Positions 38,524-47,442 of a stretch of DNA of 64,000 nucleotides are shown piece after piece (position 1 is the stretch's first letter; every line of letters begins with the position of its first letter). The position numbers and the translations under genes are program-made. The notes beneath the pieces are model-generated. The model had not been told where the DNA came from. It made no database searches and worked only from the letters and a program-made list of their open reading frames with translations. Source of the stretch: Vibrio aerogenes (GTDB lineage Bacteria; Pseudomonadota; Gammaproteobacteria; Enterobacterales; Vibrionaceae). The stretch spans positions 868,001 to 932,000 of the forward strand of contig NZ_AP024862.1 of NCBI RefSeq assembly GCF_024346755.1. Direction: 5' to 3'.

Positions 38524-40227
38524 ATGACCAAAATCGTGATTGTCGGTGGTGTAGCCGGTGGCGCATCTGCCGCTGCCCGGGCCCGGCGCCTGAGTGAAGA
38601 GGCTGAAATTATTATACTGGAACGGGGTAATTTTGTTTCATTCGCCAACTGTGGCCTGCCTTATCATATCGGTGGAGAAATACAGGAAAGAAGTAAACTG
38701 TTACTGCAAACCCCGGACAGTTTCCTTGCCCGCTTTAATGTCGATGTCCGGGTCATGAACGAAGTCACGCACATCGACAAAACAGCAAAAACTGTCACAG
38801 TCAAACGGCTGACAGATGGCAGTGAATATACTGAAAATTATGACTTTTTACTGCTCAGTCCGGGCGCAGCTCCGGTCGTTCCCCCCATTCCGGGGCTCGA
38901 CAACCCTCTGACGCATACGCTGCGCAATATTCCGGACATGGATAAAATAATCCAAACGATCCAGATGAATAAACCAGAACATGCCACGGTTGTCGGGGGT
39001 GGGTTTATCGGCCTGGAAATGGCAGAAGCCTTTCACCGGCTTGGTATTCCAACCACCCTGCTGGAAATGGCCGATCAGGTCATGACCCCGACAGACAGGG
39101 AAATGGCAGGATTTGCCCATGCCGAAATCCGTCACAAAGGGATCGATTTACGTTTAAAAACAGCTTTAAGTGCTGCTGAATTTATTCCGAACATGACCGT
39201 CGCCAGCGAAGATGCCGGGCAGTCTGACCAACACCAGCATCTGGAAGGTAAATTAAATCTGACCCTCAGTAGCGGCGACTTGCTCACCACGGACATTCTG
39301 ATCATGGCAATTGGTGTCCGCCCGGAAACCCGGCTGGTGACAGAAGCCGGGCTGGAAACCGGTCCGCTGGGTGGCATTCAGGTCAATCCATCGATGCAAA
39401 CCAGTGACCCGTCTATTTATGCCGTCGGTGATGCAATTGAAGACGCTGATTTTGTCACCGGTCAACCCACGCTGGTACCACTGGCTGGCCCGGCCAACCG
39501 TCAGGGCCGCATGGCAGCAGACAATATGCTGGGCAGAAACGAAACCTATCAGGGAACACAAGGCACCGCAATTTGTAAGATATTCGATCTTGCCATTGCA
39601 TCAACCGGTAAAAATGAAAAACAGCTCCGGCGTGACGGTACTGTTTATGAAAAAGTCTTCGTCCACACAGCCAGTCATGCCGGATATTATCCAGGGGCCG
39701 AAATTGTTTCATTCAAACTGCTGTTTGATCCACAATCCGGTCAGATTTTTGGTGCTCAGGCAGCCGGAAAAGATGGCATCGATAAACGAATCGATGTGAT
39801 TGCCGTTGCACAAAGAGCGGGGATGACCGTTGCGCAGTTACAACATCTGGAGCTGACCTATGCACCACCGTATGGCAGTGCCAAAGATGTTATCAATCAG
39901 GCCGCATTTGTCGCAACCAACATCATGAAAGGTGATGCAACCCCGATTCACTTTGATGAAATTGACCATTTGTCTGACAATCAGTTGCTGCTGGATGTCC
40001 GTAACCCTGGCGAACTGGAAAACGTGGGCTACATTGAGGGTGCAGTCAATATCCCGGTCGATGAACTTCGCCAGCGGATGCATGAACTGCCGAAAGACAA
40101 GGAGATCATCATCTATTGTCAGGTGGGTTTACGTGGCAATGTGGCTTACCGGCAACTGGTGAATCATGGTTACAAGGCAAGAAATTTGATTGGTGGTTAC
40201 CGGACTTACTGCTTTGCCAAAGCTTAG
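38524..40227 (+). CDS. CoA-disulfide reductase/persulfide reductase with rhodanese domain
   Basis: This 567-residue protein has an FAD/NADH pyridine-nucleotide disulfide reductase part (about 1-450) starting IVIVGGVAGGASAAARARR. Redox Cys43 lies in FANCGLPYHIGG, the single-cysteine pattern of CoA-disulfide reductases, and the NADH site is in VVGGGFIGLEMAE. A rhodanese domain (about 470-567) has active Cys532 in YCQVGLRGNV. Such fusions reduce CoA or glutathione persulfides and release sulfide. It forms a unit with the DUF2892 gene. The reading frame ends inside a 21-base tandem duplication (40219-40260). Confidence 0.93.
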   Translation: MTKIVIVGGVAGGASAAARARRLSEEAEIIILERGNFVSFANCGLPYHIGGEIQERSKLLLQTPDSFLARFNVDVRVMNEVTHIDKTAKTVTVKRLTDGSEYTENYDFLLLSPGAAPVVPPIPGLDNPLTHTLRNIPDMDKIIQTIQMNKPEHATVVGGGFIGLEMAEAFHRLGIPTTLLEMADQVMTPTDREMAGFAHAEIRHKGIDLRLKTALSAAEFIPNMTVASEDAGQSDQHQHLEGKLNLTLSSGDLLTTDILIMAIGVRPETRLVTEAGLETGPLGGIQVNPSMQTSDPSIYAVGDAIEDADFVTGQPTLVPLAGPANRQGRMAADNMLGRNETYQGTQGTAICKIFDLAIASTGKNEKQLRRDGTVYEKVFVHTASHAGYYPGAEIVSFKLLFDPQSGQIFGAQAAGKDGIDKRIDVIAVAQRAGMTVAQLQHLELTYAPPYGSAKDVINQAAFVATNIMKGDATPIHFDEIDHLSDNQLLLDVRNPGELENVGYIEGAVNIPVDELRQRMHELPKDKEIIIYCQVGLRGNVAYRQLVNHGYKARNLIGGYRTYCFAKA

Positions 40228-40260
40228 GCCCGCGTCAATAAAGCTTAGGTCCGCGTCAAT
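40219..40260. repeat. Tandem 21-bp duplication over the stop codon
   Basis: The unit aaagcttaggYccgcgtcaat occurs at 40219-40239 and 40240-40260 with one mismatch. The first unit contains the stop codon TAG of the preceding gene. Confidence 0.85.
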
Positions 40261-40278
40261 TCAGTTATCCGGAAAAGG

Positions 40279-40306
40279 AAAAGGGAAATCACCGGGTTTC
40301 CCTTTT
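40279..40306. terminator. Bidirectional terminator
   Basis: AAAAGGGAAA (40279-40288) pairs with TTTCCCTTTT (40297-40306) between convergent genes. Confidence 0.8.
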
Positions 40307-40345
40307 ATATCCTGTATCCGGATGCATGATGCCCATACATGAGTA

Positions 40346-41236
40346 TCAATATCTCTCCTGAATAGCCTGACGCATCACCGGATTGGTCAGACAGGTCGGG
40401 CCGCCCTCACATGCCATGCATAGTGCATTTCCCGGAAAGACATCAACATGAGTGCCATGCGCTTCCATCACGGCTTTGGTTTTGGGAAACCCATCGATCA
40501 TAATGCAGCGATCCGGCTGTGTTGGTAATACATTCAGATTCAGACCAAACGAAGCTTCAAATTCATCAGCCGGAGCAATCACCATGTCAATGCCACGGGA
40601 TTTCATCAATGTCCACAACGCTGCGGGAATCAAAGGCGGATGAACCAGATACTTGGTTTCAGTCAAAGGCGATATCACCGACATCAGGTGTAAACAAGCC
40701 GCTTCACCGGTCCAGTACGGCATGTCAAATCCCAGTACCTCGACCCCATGCGGATTCAGTAACGTCTGCAACACTTCAACACCAGTGCGGTTAGAACGAA
40801 ATCCAAGGCCAACAATCAGCGTATTCTCATCCAGCCAGATGATATCGCCCCCTTCAATCCGGGCATCACCACTTAAATGACCCAGCACAGGTATACCGGC
40901 CTGAGTCAGAATTTTGCCATGCAACTGAGGTTCTTCTGCCCGCAGGGGCTTCCCCATATTCAGTAATATCGCCCCTGCTTTGGTAATCAGCGACGCATCG
41001 CGGGTAAACATCGCATCGGCTAAATCATCGTTATCATCCGGTATCCAGACGATATCTGCACCTGATGTTTCAATCAAACCCACAAATGCTTCATACTCTT
41101 CAATCGCCTGCTCTGCATCAAATAAGTGATTATAATGCCACTGCTTTGGGTCAGCATTTCTCAGACTTTGCGCCGGACGGCGCATCAGCACCCGCGTCAT
41201 TTTCCCGGCCATATTTTGACATCCATAGTCACTCAT
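40346..41236 (-). CDS. Amidinotransferase/arginine deiminase-fold hydrolase
   Basis: The ATG at 41236 has AAGGAAG upstream; a TTG start at 41263 is less likely. The protein of about 296 residues has the pentein fold (PF02274): FTRDASLITKAGAILLNMGKP carries a conserved Asp, RIEGGDIIWLDENTLIVGLGFRSN is the Glu-Gly-Gly-Asp motif, TGEAACLHLMS supplies the catalytic His region, and NALCMACEGGPTCLTNPV holds the nucleophile Cys near the C-terminus. Related enzymes are dimethylarginine hydrolase, arginine deiminase and glycine amidinotransferase; the substrate here cannot be named. It stands alone between a terminator and cobC. Its odd feature is the cluster of four cysteines at the C-terminus. Confidence 0.85.
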   Translation of the reverse strand: MSDYGCQNMAGKMTRVLMRRPAQSLRNADPKQWHYNHLFDAEQAIEEYEAFVGLIETSGADIVWIPDDNDDLADAMFTRDASLITKAGAILLNMGKPLRAEEPQLHGKILTQAGIPVLGHLSGDARIEGGDIIWLDENTLIVGLGFRSNRTGVEVLQTLLNPHGVEVLGFDMPYWTGEAACLHLMSVISPLTETKYLVHPPLIPAALWTLMKSRGIDMVIAPADEFEASFGLNLNVLPTQPDRCIMIDGFPKTKAVMEAHGTHVDVFPGNALCMACEGGPTCLTNPVMRQAIQERY

Positions 41237-41288
41237 TTCATCTTCCTTCTGTGAAAAAACCAAAGGTCATCAGCCCCGAAACAGACCA

Positions 41289-41906
41289 CTATTTCGCTAA
41301 CTGTACTCCAACCGATTTTACCGTAACAAAATCATACTCACCCGTCACGACTTCTAAATGAGTCAGGCTCTGATTCGCAATATTGAGCCGGGTAAATAAC
41401 GCAGGATTTCTCCAGTCTAAATTAAGCACCTGTGCCAGTATCATCCGGATCACACCACCGTGAGTCACCACCAGGGTATCGGTTTGCAGGTCACCGGTAA
41501 AACGTGTCCAGCATGCCGAAACCCGTTGGTAAAATGCTGCGAGAGTCTCTGCGCCAGTAAGCGGGTATTGCACCGGATTCTCCCAGAATTTCTCGAGTTC
41601 TGCCCAGCGTTCCGGCGGGATCTGCTCAAAAGGCACACCATCAAAATCACCGAAATTCATCTCTTTCCAGTCCGGCTGAATCATCACTTTATCGTCATCT
41701 GTCAGACGTGTGGCCAAATCCAGACACCGCGATAAGGGTGAACTAATCACCTGCCGGTAAGGCAAGTTCTGCCGGGCCAAAACCTGTGTGATTTGCGTTT
41801 GAGTCTGTGGTGCCACACAAGCATCAGTCTGCCCGTTCAATGCTGCAGGCCCGGTGGTTTTCCCGTGACGAAGCAGCCAGACATCAGATTTCGTCAAAGA
41901 CTTCAT
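41289..41906 (-). CDS. cobC: Alpha-ribazole phosphatase-like histidine phosphatase CobC
   Basis: This 205-residue protein of the phosphoglycerate mutase-like family has the catalytic VWLLRHGKTTGP motif (RHG with phospho-His at about residue 14) and a second His in VVTHGGVIRMIL. Its neighbours are cobS and cobT in one run, so it most likely removes phosphate from alpha-ribazole 5'-phosphate or cobalamin 5'-phosphate late in B12 assembly. The gene starts one base after the cobS stop. Confidence 0.88.
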   Translation of the reverse strand: MKSLTKSDVWLLRHGKTTGPAALNGQTDACVAPQTQTQITQVLARQNLPYRQVISSPLSRCLDLATRLTDDDKVMIQPDWKEMNFGDFDGVPFEQIPPERWAELEKFWENPVQYPLTGAETLAAFYQRVSACWTRFTGDLQTDTLVVTHGGVIRMILAQVLNLDWRNPALFTRLNIANQSLTHLEVVTGEYDFVTVKSVGVQLAK

Positions 41907-42701
41907 TTATCCTCCTTGAACGTTTAAGCCCAGATGAATACAGGCCAGAAAAAAGAGATAAATGAACAACTCAAAACATTGCTGAATCCCGCCTAATGTG
42001 TCCCCGGTAAATCCTCCCAAACGACTTATCAGCCAACGCCGGAACAAAGACCGGAGGCCCAGACACAAAACTATCAGTATCACACTCAAGCCGAATGGCA
42101 GAAAGATCACCGGAATCAGCCCGATCACACTCAGAATCACTAATTCTTTTGTCGCCTGCTCAGACGCAAGTGGTTTACTTTTACTCTGATTTAAATCCGT
42201 GACATAAGGGGTATCGAAAATGACCGATCCTGCCAGTACCCGGCTCAGGCTGTGGCCCAGTAATACAACAGGAACAAAGACTGCAGAAGCGGCAAGATGT
42301 GTCAGCAACAGATACTTACCCAGCAAAGCCATCATCAGAGAAGCCGTCCCATAGGTACCAATCCGGCTGTCTTTCATGATATTCAGCCGCTTTTCCACTG
42401 TCATCCCGCCACCGATTCCGTCTGCCATATCAGCCAGACCATCTTCATGAAATGCCCCCGTCAGCATCAGACTGAAACACATCATACAAAAGACAGCAAT
42501 ATCTTCAGGCACCACCCTCGCCATCAACCAGAAAATGACCAGGCAAAGCGCACCAATACACAGGCCAACCGCCGAAAAATACCGGGAAGACTGATTCATC
42601 CGTACTTCTGAATAGGGGGTCGAACGTGGTACAGGAATTCTGGAAAAGAAACTCAGAGAGAGCCAAAACAGTTCCAGCTGATATTTAAGCCGGGCAAACA
42701 T
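41907..42701 (-). CDS. cobS: Adenosylcobinamide-GDP ribazoletransferase CobS
   Basis: This 264-residue membrane protein joins adenosylcobinamide-GDP to alpha-ribazole. Visible motifs are FFSRIPVPRS (early), GAFHEDGLADMADGIGGG with the acidic residues typical of the CDP-alcohol-like active site, and KDSRIGTYG. About six to seven helices follow. Start and cobT stop overlap by one base (TAATG), so translation is coupled. cobC follows after no gap. The set lacks cobU in this window. Confidence 0.94.
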   Translation of the reverse strand: MFARLKYQLELFWLSLSFFSRIPVPRSTPYSEVRMNQSSRYFSAVGLCIGALCLVIFWLMARVVPEDIAVFCMMCFSLMLTGAFHEDGLADMADGIGGGMTVEKRLNIMKDSRIGTYGTASLMMALLGKYLLLTHLAASAVFVPVVLLGHSLSRVLAGSVIFDTPYVTDLNQSKSKPLASEQATKELVILSVIGLIPVIFLPFGLSVILIVLCLGLRSLFRRWLISRLGGFTGDTLGGIQQCFELFIYLFFLACIHLGLNVQGG

Positions 42702-43732
42702 TAAACGGTCACCCCGGCTTCATCAAAACTGGCCATGGTGTTGTAAAACTCACAGGCCGCCTGAATCAGTGGTACAGCAAGTACGGCACCCGTGCCTTCT
42801 CCCAAACGTAACCCCAGGTGGAGTAATGGTTTGGCATACAAGACTTCAAGAACCCGCTGGTGTCCGGGTTCCTCCGACTGATGGGCAAAAATCATATAGT
42901 CTCTGCAGGCTGGCTCCAGCAAAGTCGCTACATACGCCGCAACGGTGACAATAAACCCGTCGACAATCACAGGCACACCCCGTTGTGCCGCACCAATAAA
43001 TGCCCCGACCATCTGCACAATCTCAAAACCTCCGGCACCAGCCAGCACTGTCATTGCGTTTTCACCCCGGAGTTTTTCAGCACACTGGCGCACGATCGCG
43101 GTTTTCTTCATGAATTGCTCCGGCTGAATACCGGTTCCGTGACCAACACACATCTGCGGATCTATCTGGGTCAGCGAGGCAAGAATCGCAGCTGCACTGG
43201 TCGTATTTCCAATCCCCATTTCCCCGAACATCACCAGATTCGAACCCGCCTCAATCGTCTTTGTCACCACATTTTGACCATATTTAATTCCCTGAGTAAC
43301 CTGCGCTTCTGTCATCGCCGGTTCAAGGTGAAAATTATTGGTTCTGCTGCCAAGACGCTGCTGGATAAAGCAGTCAGGATGCGGTGCTTCCACCGGAATC
43401 ATAATACCGCAGTCCACGACTTTCATTCCGACCCCGGCACTGCGACAAAAACAGTTTACGCCTGCCCCGCCTGCCAGAAAATTCATCACCATCTGATAAG
43501 TGACTTCGCTCGGTGCGATACTCACACCTTCATCAGCAACACCATGATCGCCGGCAAAAACGATCACAGTCGGTTGATGGATCTCCAGTTGAGTCACCGC
43601 GTCTTCTTTTCCCTGCGACTGAATCAAAGCCAGTTGTTGTGCGATATCTTCCAGTGCGCCTAAAGAACCGGCGGGTTTGGTTTTTTGATCAATTCTGTGC
43701 CGGATTTTCGCCAGATAACGTGTGTTCAGCAT
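42701..43732 (-). CDS. cobT: Nicotinate-nucleotide-dimethylbenzimidazole phosphoribosyltransferase CobT
   Basis: The ATG at 43732 has AAAGGGA at proper spacing and begins MLNTRYLAKIRHRIDQKTKPAGSLG in full family register; upstream in-frame codons encode no homologous sequence. The protein of about 343 residues makes alpha-ribazole 5'-phosphate from nicotinate mononucleotide and a base. Motifs: VFAGDHGVADEGVSIAPSEVT and GEMGIGNTTSAAAIL. It is the first gene of cobT-cobS-cobC. No B12 riboswitch could be recognised upstream. Confidence 0.93.
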   Translation of the reverse strand: MLNTRYLAKIRHRIDQKTKPAGSLGALEDIAQQLALIQSQGKEDAVTQLEIHQPTVIVFAGDHGVADEGVSIAPSEVTYQMVMNFLAGGAGVNCFCRSAGVGMKVVDCGIMIPVEAPHPDCFIQQRLGSRTNNFHLEPAMTEAQVTQGIKYGQNVVTKTIEAGSNLVMFGEMGIGNTTSAAAILASLTQIDPQMCVGHGTGIQPEQFMKKTAIVRQCAEKLRGENAMTVLAGAGGFEIVQMVGAFIGAAQRGVPVIVDGFIVTVAAYVATLLEPACRDYMIFAHQSEEPGHQRVLEVLYAKPLLHLGLRLGEGTGAVLAVPLIQAACEFYNTMASFDEAGVTV

Positions 43733-43927
43733 GATTTTCCCTTTCGCTTTCTGAATCTTATATCCAACTGAGTGTACCTGCCCTGAGCACAAATGCCATA
43801 AAAATATCGTCTCTGTTTTCAGGTCTTTACAAGATGAACACCCGGCGTAAACCGCCAAAGAAAGCAGACAAACGACCAGTCCGGGACAAAAGCTTCTTAT
43901 AGAGTCACAGCTTTATTCAACGATGAG

Positions 43928-44479
43928 TTAATGGCCTAACTTCGCCAGATCTTTGACAATCACACCAGAGATGAGTGCAACATCTCTGGGCTCATCTTTT
44001 TCATTCCACAAAAAAGCAGCCATTTTGAGATTCACCCCTGGCTCTTCCAGATAAGGATACTGAGGGGAATAAGTATCTGTCCGGAATTCTGCCAGCTCTT
44101 TCCCTCCCAGAGAAACTACCACATAATGTGAAACCTTGGACTTATATAAAGAGACCCCTCCCAGATTGATGTGTCTGGTATAATCAACGGTCACTCTAAC
44201 TACAGGACTCTCAGTCATCTCCGGACCAGCAAGAATACCTGCCCGCTGCATTCCGGACCGGATATCAGCCATAAACGTCTGCTGAAGTTCCGATGCAGAA
44301 GCAAAACGGGAATCAGGTTTGATATAGCCGGTACGTGTGAGTACAACTTTCACGTCACCAAGACGATATCTGGTGACATTCTGCTTCAGTGGTGTGGGCT
44401 CGACATAGTACTTATAACCCGGCCCTGCAGCACAGCCAGATAAGAAAACACCAAAAAAAATCAATAAATAACGACGCAT
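43928..44479 (-). CDS. Lipoprotein of DUF3313-like type
   Basis: This 183-residue protein has a lipobox LSGC with Cys16 (MRRYLLIFFGVFLSGCAAG). The rest is a small mixed-strand domain with YKYYVEPTPLKQNVTRYRLG, TRTGYIKPDSRFASASELQQ and EPRDVALISGVIVKDLAKL. I take it as DUF3313-like by general pattern only. A decayed relative lies at 56865-57178, so the family has been duplicated in this genome. Location is expected to be the inner leaflet of the outer membrane, as there is no Asp at position +2. Its function is unknown. Confidence 0.7.
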   Translation of the reverse strand: MRRYLLIFFGVFLSGCAAGPGYKYYVEPTPLKQNVTRYRLGDVKVVLTRTGYIKPDSRFASASELQQTFMADIRSGMQRAGILAGPEMTESPVVRVTVDYTRHINLGGVSLYKSKVSHYVVVSLGGKELAEFRTDTYSPQYPYLEEPGVNLKMAAFLWNEKDEPRDVALISGVIVKDLAKLGH

Positions 44480-45406
44480 AACTGCCTCTGTCGTGTTGTA
44501 TATTCGTTTATATGATGTGAATTGTTATCCGGAAATCACTTATATCCATGATTTTATCCGGCGTTGCTCAGGCTTTTCACCGGAACATTGACCACAGTGA
44601 TTGTACTCAAACAATCTCAATCATGCACCTTTCCGGTACTTATACCCATATGTGGGTATATTTATCTTTATCCGGGCAGAATGAAAATGCCATCAAACCG
44701 CTGTCTGGTTTCGGAATCATACAAATTTACATCCGGTGATTTTCTCACTGGCTCCGGTGCATTCTGTGAATAAATCCAATAAGATATTCATGAAGTTAAT
44801 AAATTTAATGACTTTATTAACTCTTAATCTTTACATTAATTTACACAAGGTATTTTTCACAGATGAAATATAAATAAAAACATCACATCAAAATTGAAAT
44901 CATGAAAACAAAAAAACACACAATACTGAAAAAATAAATATCAGTGGCATCATAAAACTTACACAGTTGTCAGGTTATTTTTATTCGCGAATAAAAACAA
45001 TCAGATAAAACATAAAACAACAATGAGAACAAAATACATAAGATATTGATTTAAAACAAAAATAAAATAAATAATTGATTGATAAGTTTTGGTATGTTGT
45101 TATTTTAATATTGATTAAAATATATAATCATGTCTATACAAATAATATGAATTCTTTTTGTTCATATTTAACAAAAAGTTTAAAAAATCATTTTAATTAT
45201 TGAGTAAATATTCTAAAAGCGCATACAAAAATAGGTTAAATATAATAATTTGATCATCCGCACATTATTATATTTATCTTTATCAATATGAATGAATATT
45301 TTTACTTTGTGTATCCACAAATTTATTTATTTAAATAAAAAACAGCTTTACATTGACACGATCAATCTTTCATATTGAGAACGTTTCTCAAATGGAGGTA
45401 TAACCA
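44480..45406. other. AT-rich intergenic region, 927 bp
   Basis: This is the longest gene-free stretch. An imperfect palindrome TATACCCATA/TGTGGGTATA lies at 44641-44660. From about 44780 to 45360 the sequence is extremely AT-rich, consistent with a regulated upstream region for the pectate lyase gene and possible H-NS binding. No RNA gene or credible reading frame was found. Confidence 0.55.
45375..45391. promoter_or_regulatory. LacI-type operator candidate TTGAGAACGTTTCTCAA
   Basis: The inverted repeat TTGAGA/TCTCAA surrounds ACGTT and overlaps the leader just ahead of GGAGGT (45394-45399). The left twelve bases equal the porin site at 5124. Confidence 0.58.
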
Positions 45407-46468
45407 ATGAAACTATTAAAAACGTCAGTTCAAGTTGCTTCACTTATCGTGGCAATGTCGGCTTCAGCAGCAACCTTTGCCGCTGATTCCGCTTTCCTCA
45501 TGTTAACTCAAAAAGAAGGTCACAATTTCTTAACATGGTCAACGGAAGCTGATTCTGTTTCCCGTCAGGAAGTCTACCGGAGTGAAACCAGTTCATTTGC
45601 AGATGCAAAGCAAATTTCCGCTGTCGGATCAAAACGCTTTGTTGTTGAAGATGAAAACGCAGAACAAAAAGATTACTGGTACTGGGTCAAAGTTTACAAA
45701 GATAATGGTGAAACTATCCTGTCCAATGCATCCAGCACTCTGCCACAACTTGATGCACTGGTGAGCACGTCGGCTTCCAGTAAATGTGTTGCTGGTGCAA
45801 CATTCGAAGATGAAACCGTTGATTGTGGCGGTATTACGCTGGGAACGAGCTGTGACGGCGATGATGAAGATCAGGATCCAATCATCACCCTCAAAAATGC
45901 AACCGTGAAAAACCTGCGCATTGCCGAAGATGGTGGTGCCGATGGGATTCACTGTAAAGAAGGCAGCTGTACAATTAAAAACGTGATCTGGGAAGACATC
46001 TGTGAAGATGCTGCCACTCTGACGAAAACAGCCAAATCTCTGACAATTGTCGGTGGTATGGCATACAACAGTAAAAATGGTCCTGGCGGAAAACCGGACA
46101 AAGTATTCCAGCACAATGCAAAAAACAGCACAACGACCACCATCAAAGGCGGATTCACACTGGAAGGCGTTCACGGCAAATTGTGGCGTTCCTGTGGTGA
46201 CTGTACCAATAACGGTGGCCCAAGAAAAGTTGTGATTGATGATGTCGAAGTCGATGCAGATATCGATAGCATAGTCGGCGTCAACACCAACTATGGCGAT
46301 GTGGCAAAAATCAGAAATCTGAAAATCAAAGATTATAAATCAGGCAGTCCGAAAGTCTGTGTTGAATACATTGGCGTTGAAAAAGGTGACGGTAAATCTG
46401 AAAAAATCGGGGAAGCATGGAATAGCACCAGCTGTAACGTCTCTGAATCTGACGTTTCAAAACTTTAA
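45407..46468 (+). CDS. Secreted pectate lyase, polysaccharide lyase family 3
   Basis: This 353-residue protein has a signal peptide (cut after TFA, about residue 25). Residues 27-115 form a fibronectin III-like domain (NFLTWSTEADSVSRQEVYR; YWYWVKVYKDNG). Residues 125-353 fit a PL3 right-handed beta-helix: GGADGIHCKEGSCTIKNVIW, DICEDAATL and GKLWRSCGDCTNNGG, with many Cys likely in disulfides. PL3 lyases cleave polygalacturonate by Ca-dependent beta-elimination. The ATG is preceded by GGAGGT. It stands alone with a dedicated AT-rich promoter region and a LacI-type site. The nearest partner candidates are the LamB-type porin and the barrel protein elsewhere in the window. Confidence 0.92.
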   Translation: MKLLKTSVQVASLIVAMSASAATFAADSAFLMLTQKEGHNFLTWSTEADSVSRQEVYRSETSSFADAKQISAVGSKRFVVEDENAEQKDYWYWVKVYKDNGETILSNASSTLPQLDALVSTSASSKCVAGATFEDETVDCGGITLGTSCDGDDEDQDPIITLKNATVKNLRIAEDGGADGIHCKEGSCTIKNVIWEDICEDAATLTKTAKSLTIVGGMAYNSKNGPGGKPDKVFQHNAKNSTTTTIKGGFTLEGVHGKLWRSCGDCTNNGGPRKVVIDDVEVDADIDSIVGVNTNYGDVAKIRNLKIKDYKSGSPKVCVEYIGVEKGDGKSEKIGEAWNSTSCNVSESDVSKL

Positions 46469-46502
46469 ACAACCAACTATGCCAATATATTCCCGTGTAC
46501 TC

Positions 46503-46525
46503 AAAGCGCCTGCAAAGGCGCTTTT
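46503..46525 (+). terminator. Terminator of the pectate lyase gene
   Basis: AAGCGCCT/AGGCGCTT stem with a GCAA loop followed by TTTTT, 35 bases after the stop. Confidence 0.85.
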
Positions 46526-46730
46526 TATTGAGTGATTGATTTGCTGAATGTAATAATAAAATTAAGGCGGAATTACTTATATACTCAGCGTTCACATGTC
46601 GAATGAAAATTAGTCAGTCAACTCTTTGTTATCTCATGATTTAATTTTACTTTGATCTGTACCCGAAATTTATGTGCTTCAGCATGATAGGGTTGAATTC
46701 TCTTTTTGATACACTTTTTACGGAAATTCT

Positions 46731-47345
46731 ATGAATTTTTTCATCCAAACTGATCCATCACGCCGGCGCTATGGCCTGGCTGCATTTATTGGACTGATTG
46801 CTGGTATTGTCTCTGCTTTTGTAAAATGGGGGGCTGAACATCCATTACCACCCCGAAGTCCCGCGGATATTTTTCAGGCCGCATGTCCGCCGGAAGCGCT
46901 GATCAGAGCAGCAAACCAGATTGACTGCTCCAGAAATTTTCTGAACCCGCCTTACGTGTTTTTGCGGGACTGGCTGGGAGTGACAGACCCCAATCAAGCG
47001 GTTTATACATTTGCCGGACATGCTTTTAACTGGGTTGGCGTGACACACATTATCTTTTCGATTGTATTTGCTGTCGGTTACTGCGTGGTTACAGAACGTT
47101 TTCCAAAATTTAAGCTCTGGCAGGGGTTACTGGCTGGCGCACTGGCTCAGTTATTTGTCCATATGATTTCATTCCCGCTGATGGGATTAACGCCACCGCT
47201 ATTCAGCCTGCCCTGGTATGAGCATGTGTCTGAAATCGTCGGCCATTTGATTTGGTTCTGGTCGATTGAAATTATTCGCCGGGATCTTCGCAACCGGATC
47301 ACTCACGAACCAGATCCGGATGTCAATTCGGAACCAGCACGGTGA
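46731..47345 (+). CDS. yagU: Inner-membrane protein YagU
   Basis: This 204-residue membrane protein matches YagU (DUF1440) along its whole length: [20 protein letters not shown] at the start, [20 protein letters not shown] in the middle and [19 protein letters not shown] at the end. Four to five helices are visible. E. coli YagU has been linked to acid resistance, but its molecular role is not known. A TTTACGGAAATTCT leader precedes the ATG. It is monocistronic with a strong terminator behind it. Confidence 0.9.
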   Translation: MNFFIQTDPSRRRYGLAAFIGLIAGIVSAFVKWGAEHPLPPRSPADIFQAACPPEALIRAANQIDCSRNFLNPPYVFLRDWLGVTDPNQAVYTFAGHAFNWVGVTHIIFSIVFAVGYCVVTERFPKFKLWQGLLAGALAQLFVHMISFPLMGLTPPLFSLPWYEHVSEIVGHLIWFWSIEIIRRDLRNRITHEPDPDVNSEPAR

Positions 47346-47379
47346 TATTTCCAATCATTTGTTAAGGCTTCAATCAATC

Positions 47380-47412
47380 ACAGGGCGCTTCTTCATGAAG
47401 CGCCCTGTTTTT
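47380..47412. terminator. Bidirectional terminator
   Basis: ACAGGGCGCTTC and GAAGCGCCCTGT form a perfect 12-bp stem followed by T6, between convergent yagU and efeB. Confidence 0.9.
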
Positions 47413-47442
47413 TCTTCAGACTGAAAACCATTTCACCCGGAT

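Noticed and set aside
43733..43858. N-terminal extension of CobT
   Set aside because: The extra codons show no family resemblance and the internal ATG has a clear ribosome site.
43733..43927. Cobalamin riboswitch upstream of cobT
   Set aside because: The leader contains TCCCGGACTGG-like bases on the minus strand but no B12-box or conserved core could be recognised by eye.
44548..44773. Short open frames in the long spacer before the pectate lyase
   Set aside because: They overlap each other in different frames, have no ribosome site and lie over a palindrome; composition is non-coding.
45353..45376. TTGACA as -35 of the pectate lyase promoter
   Set aside because: No -10 hexamer at 16-18 bp spacing; the nearest candidates are too close.
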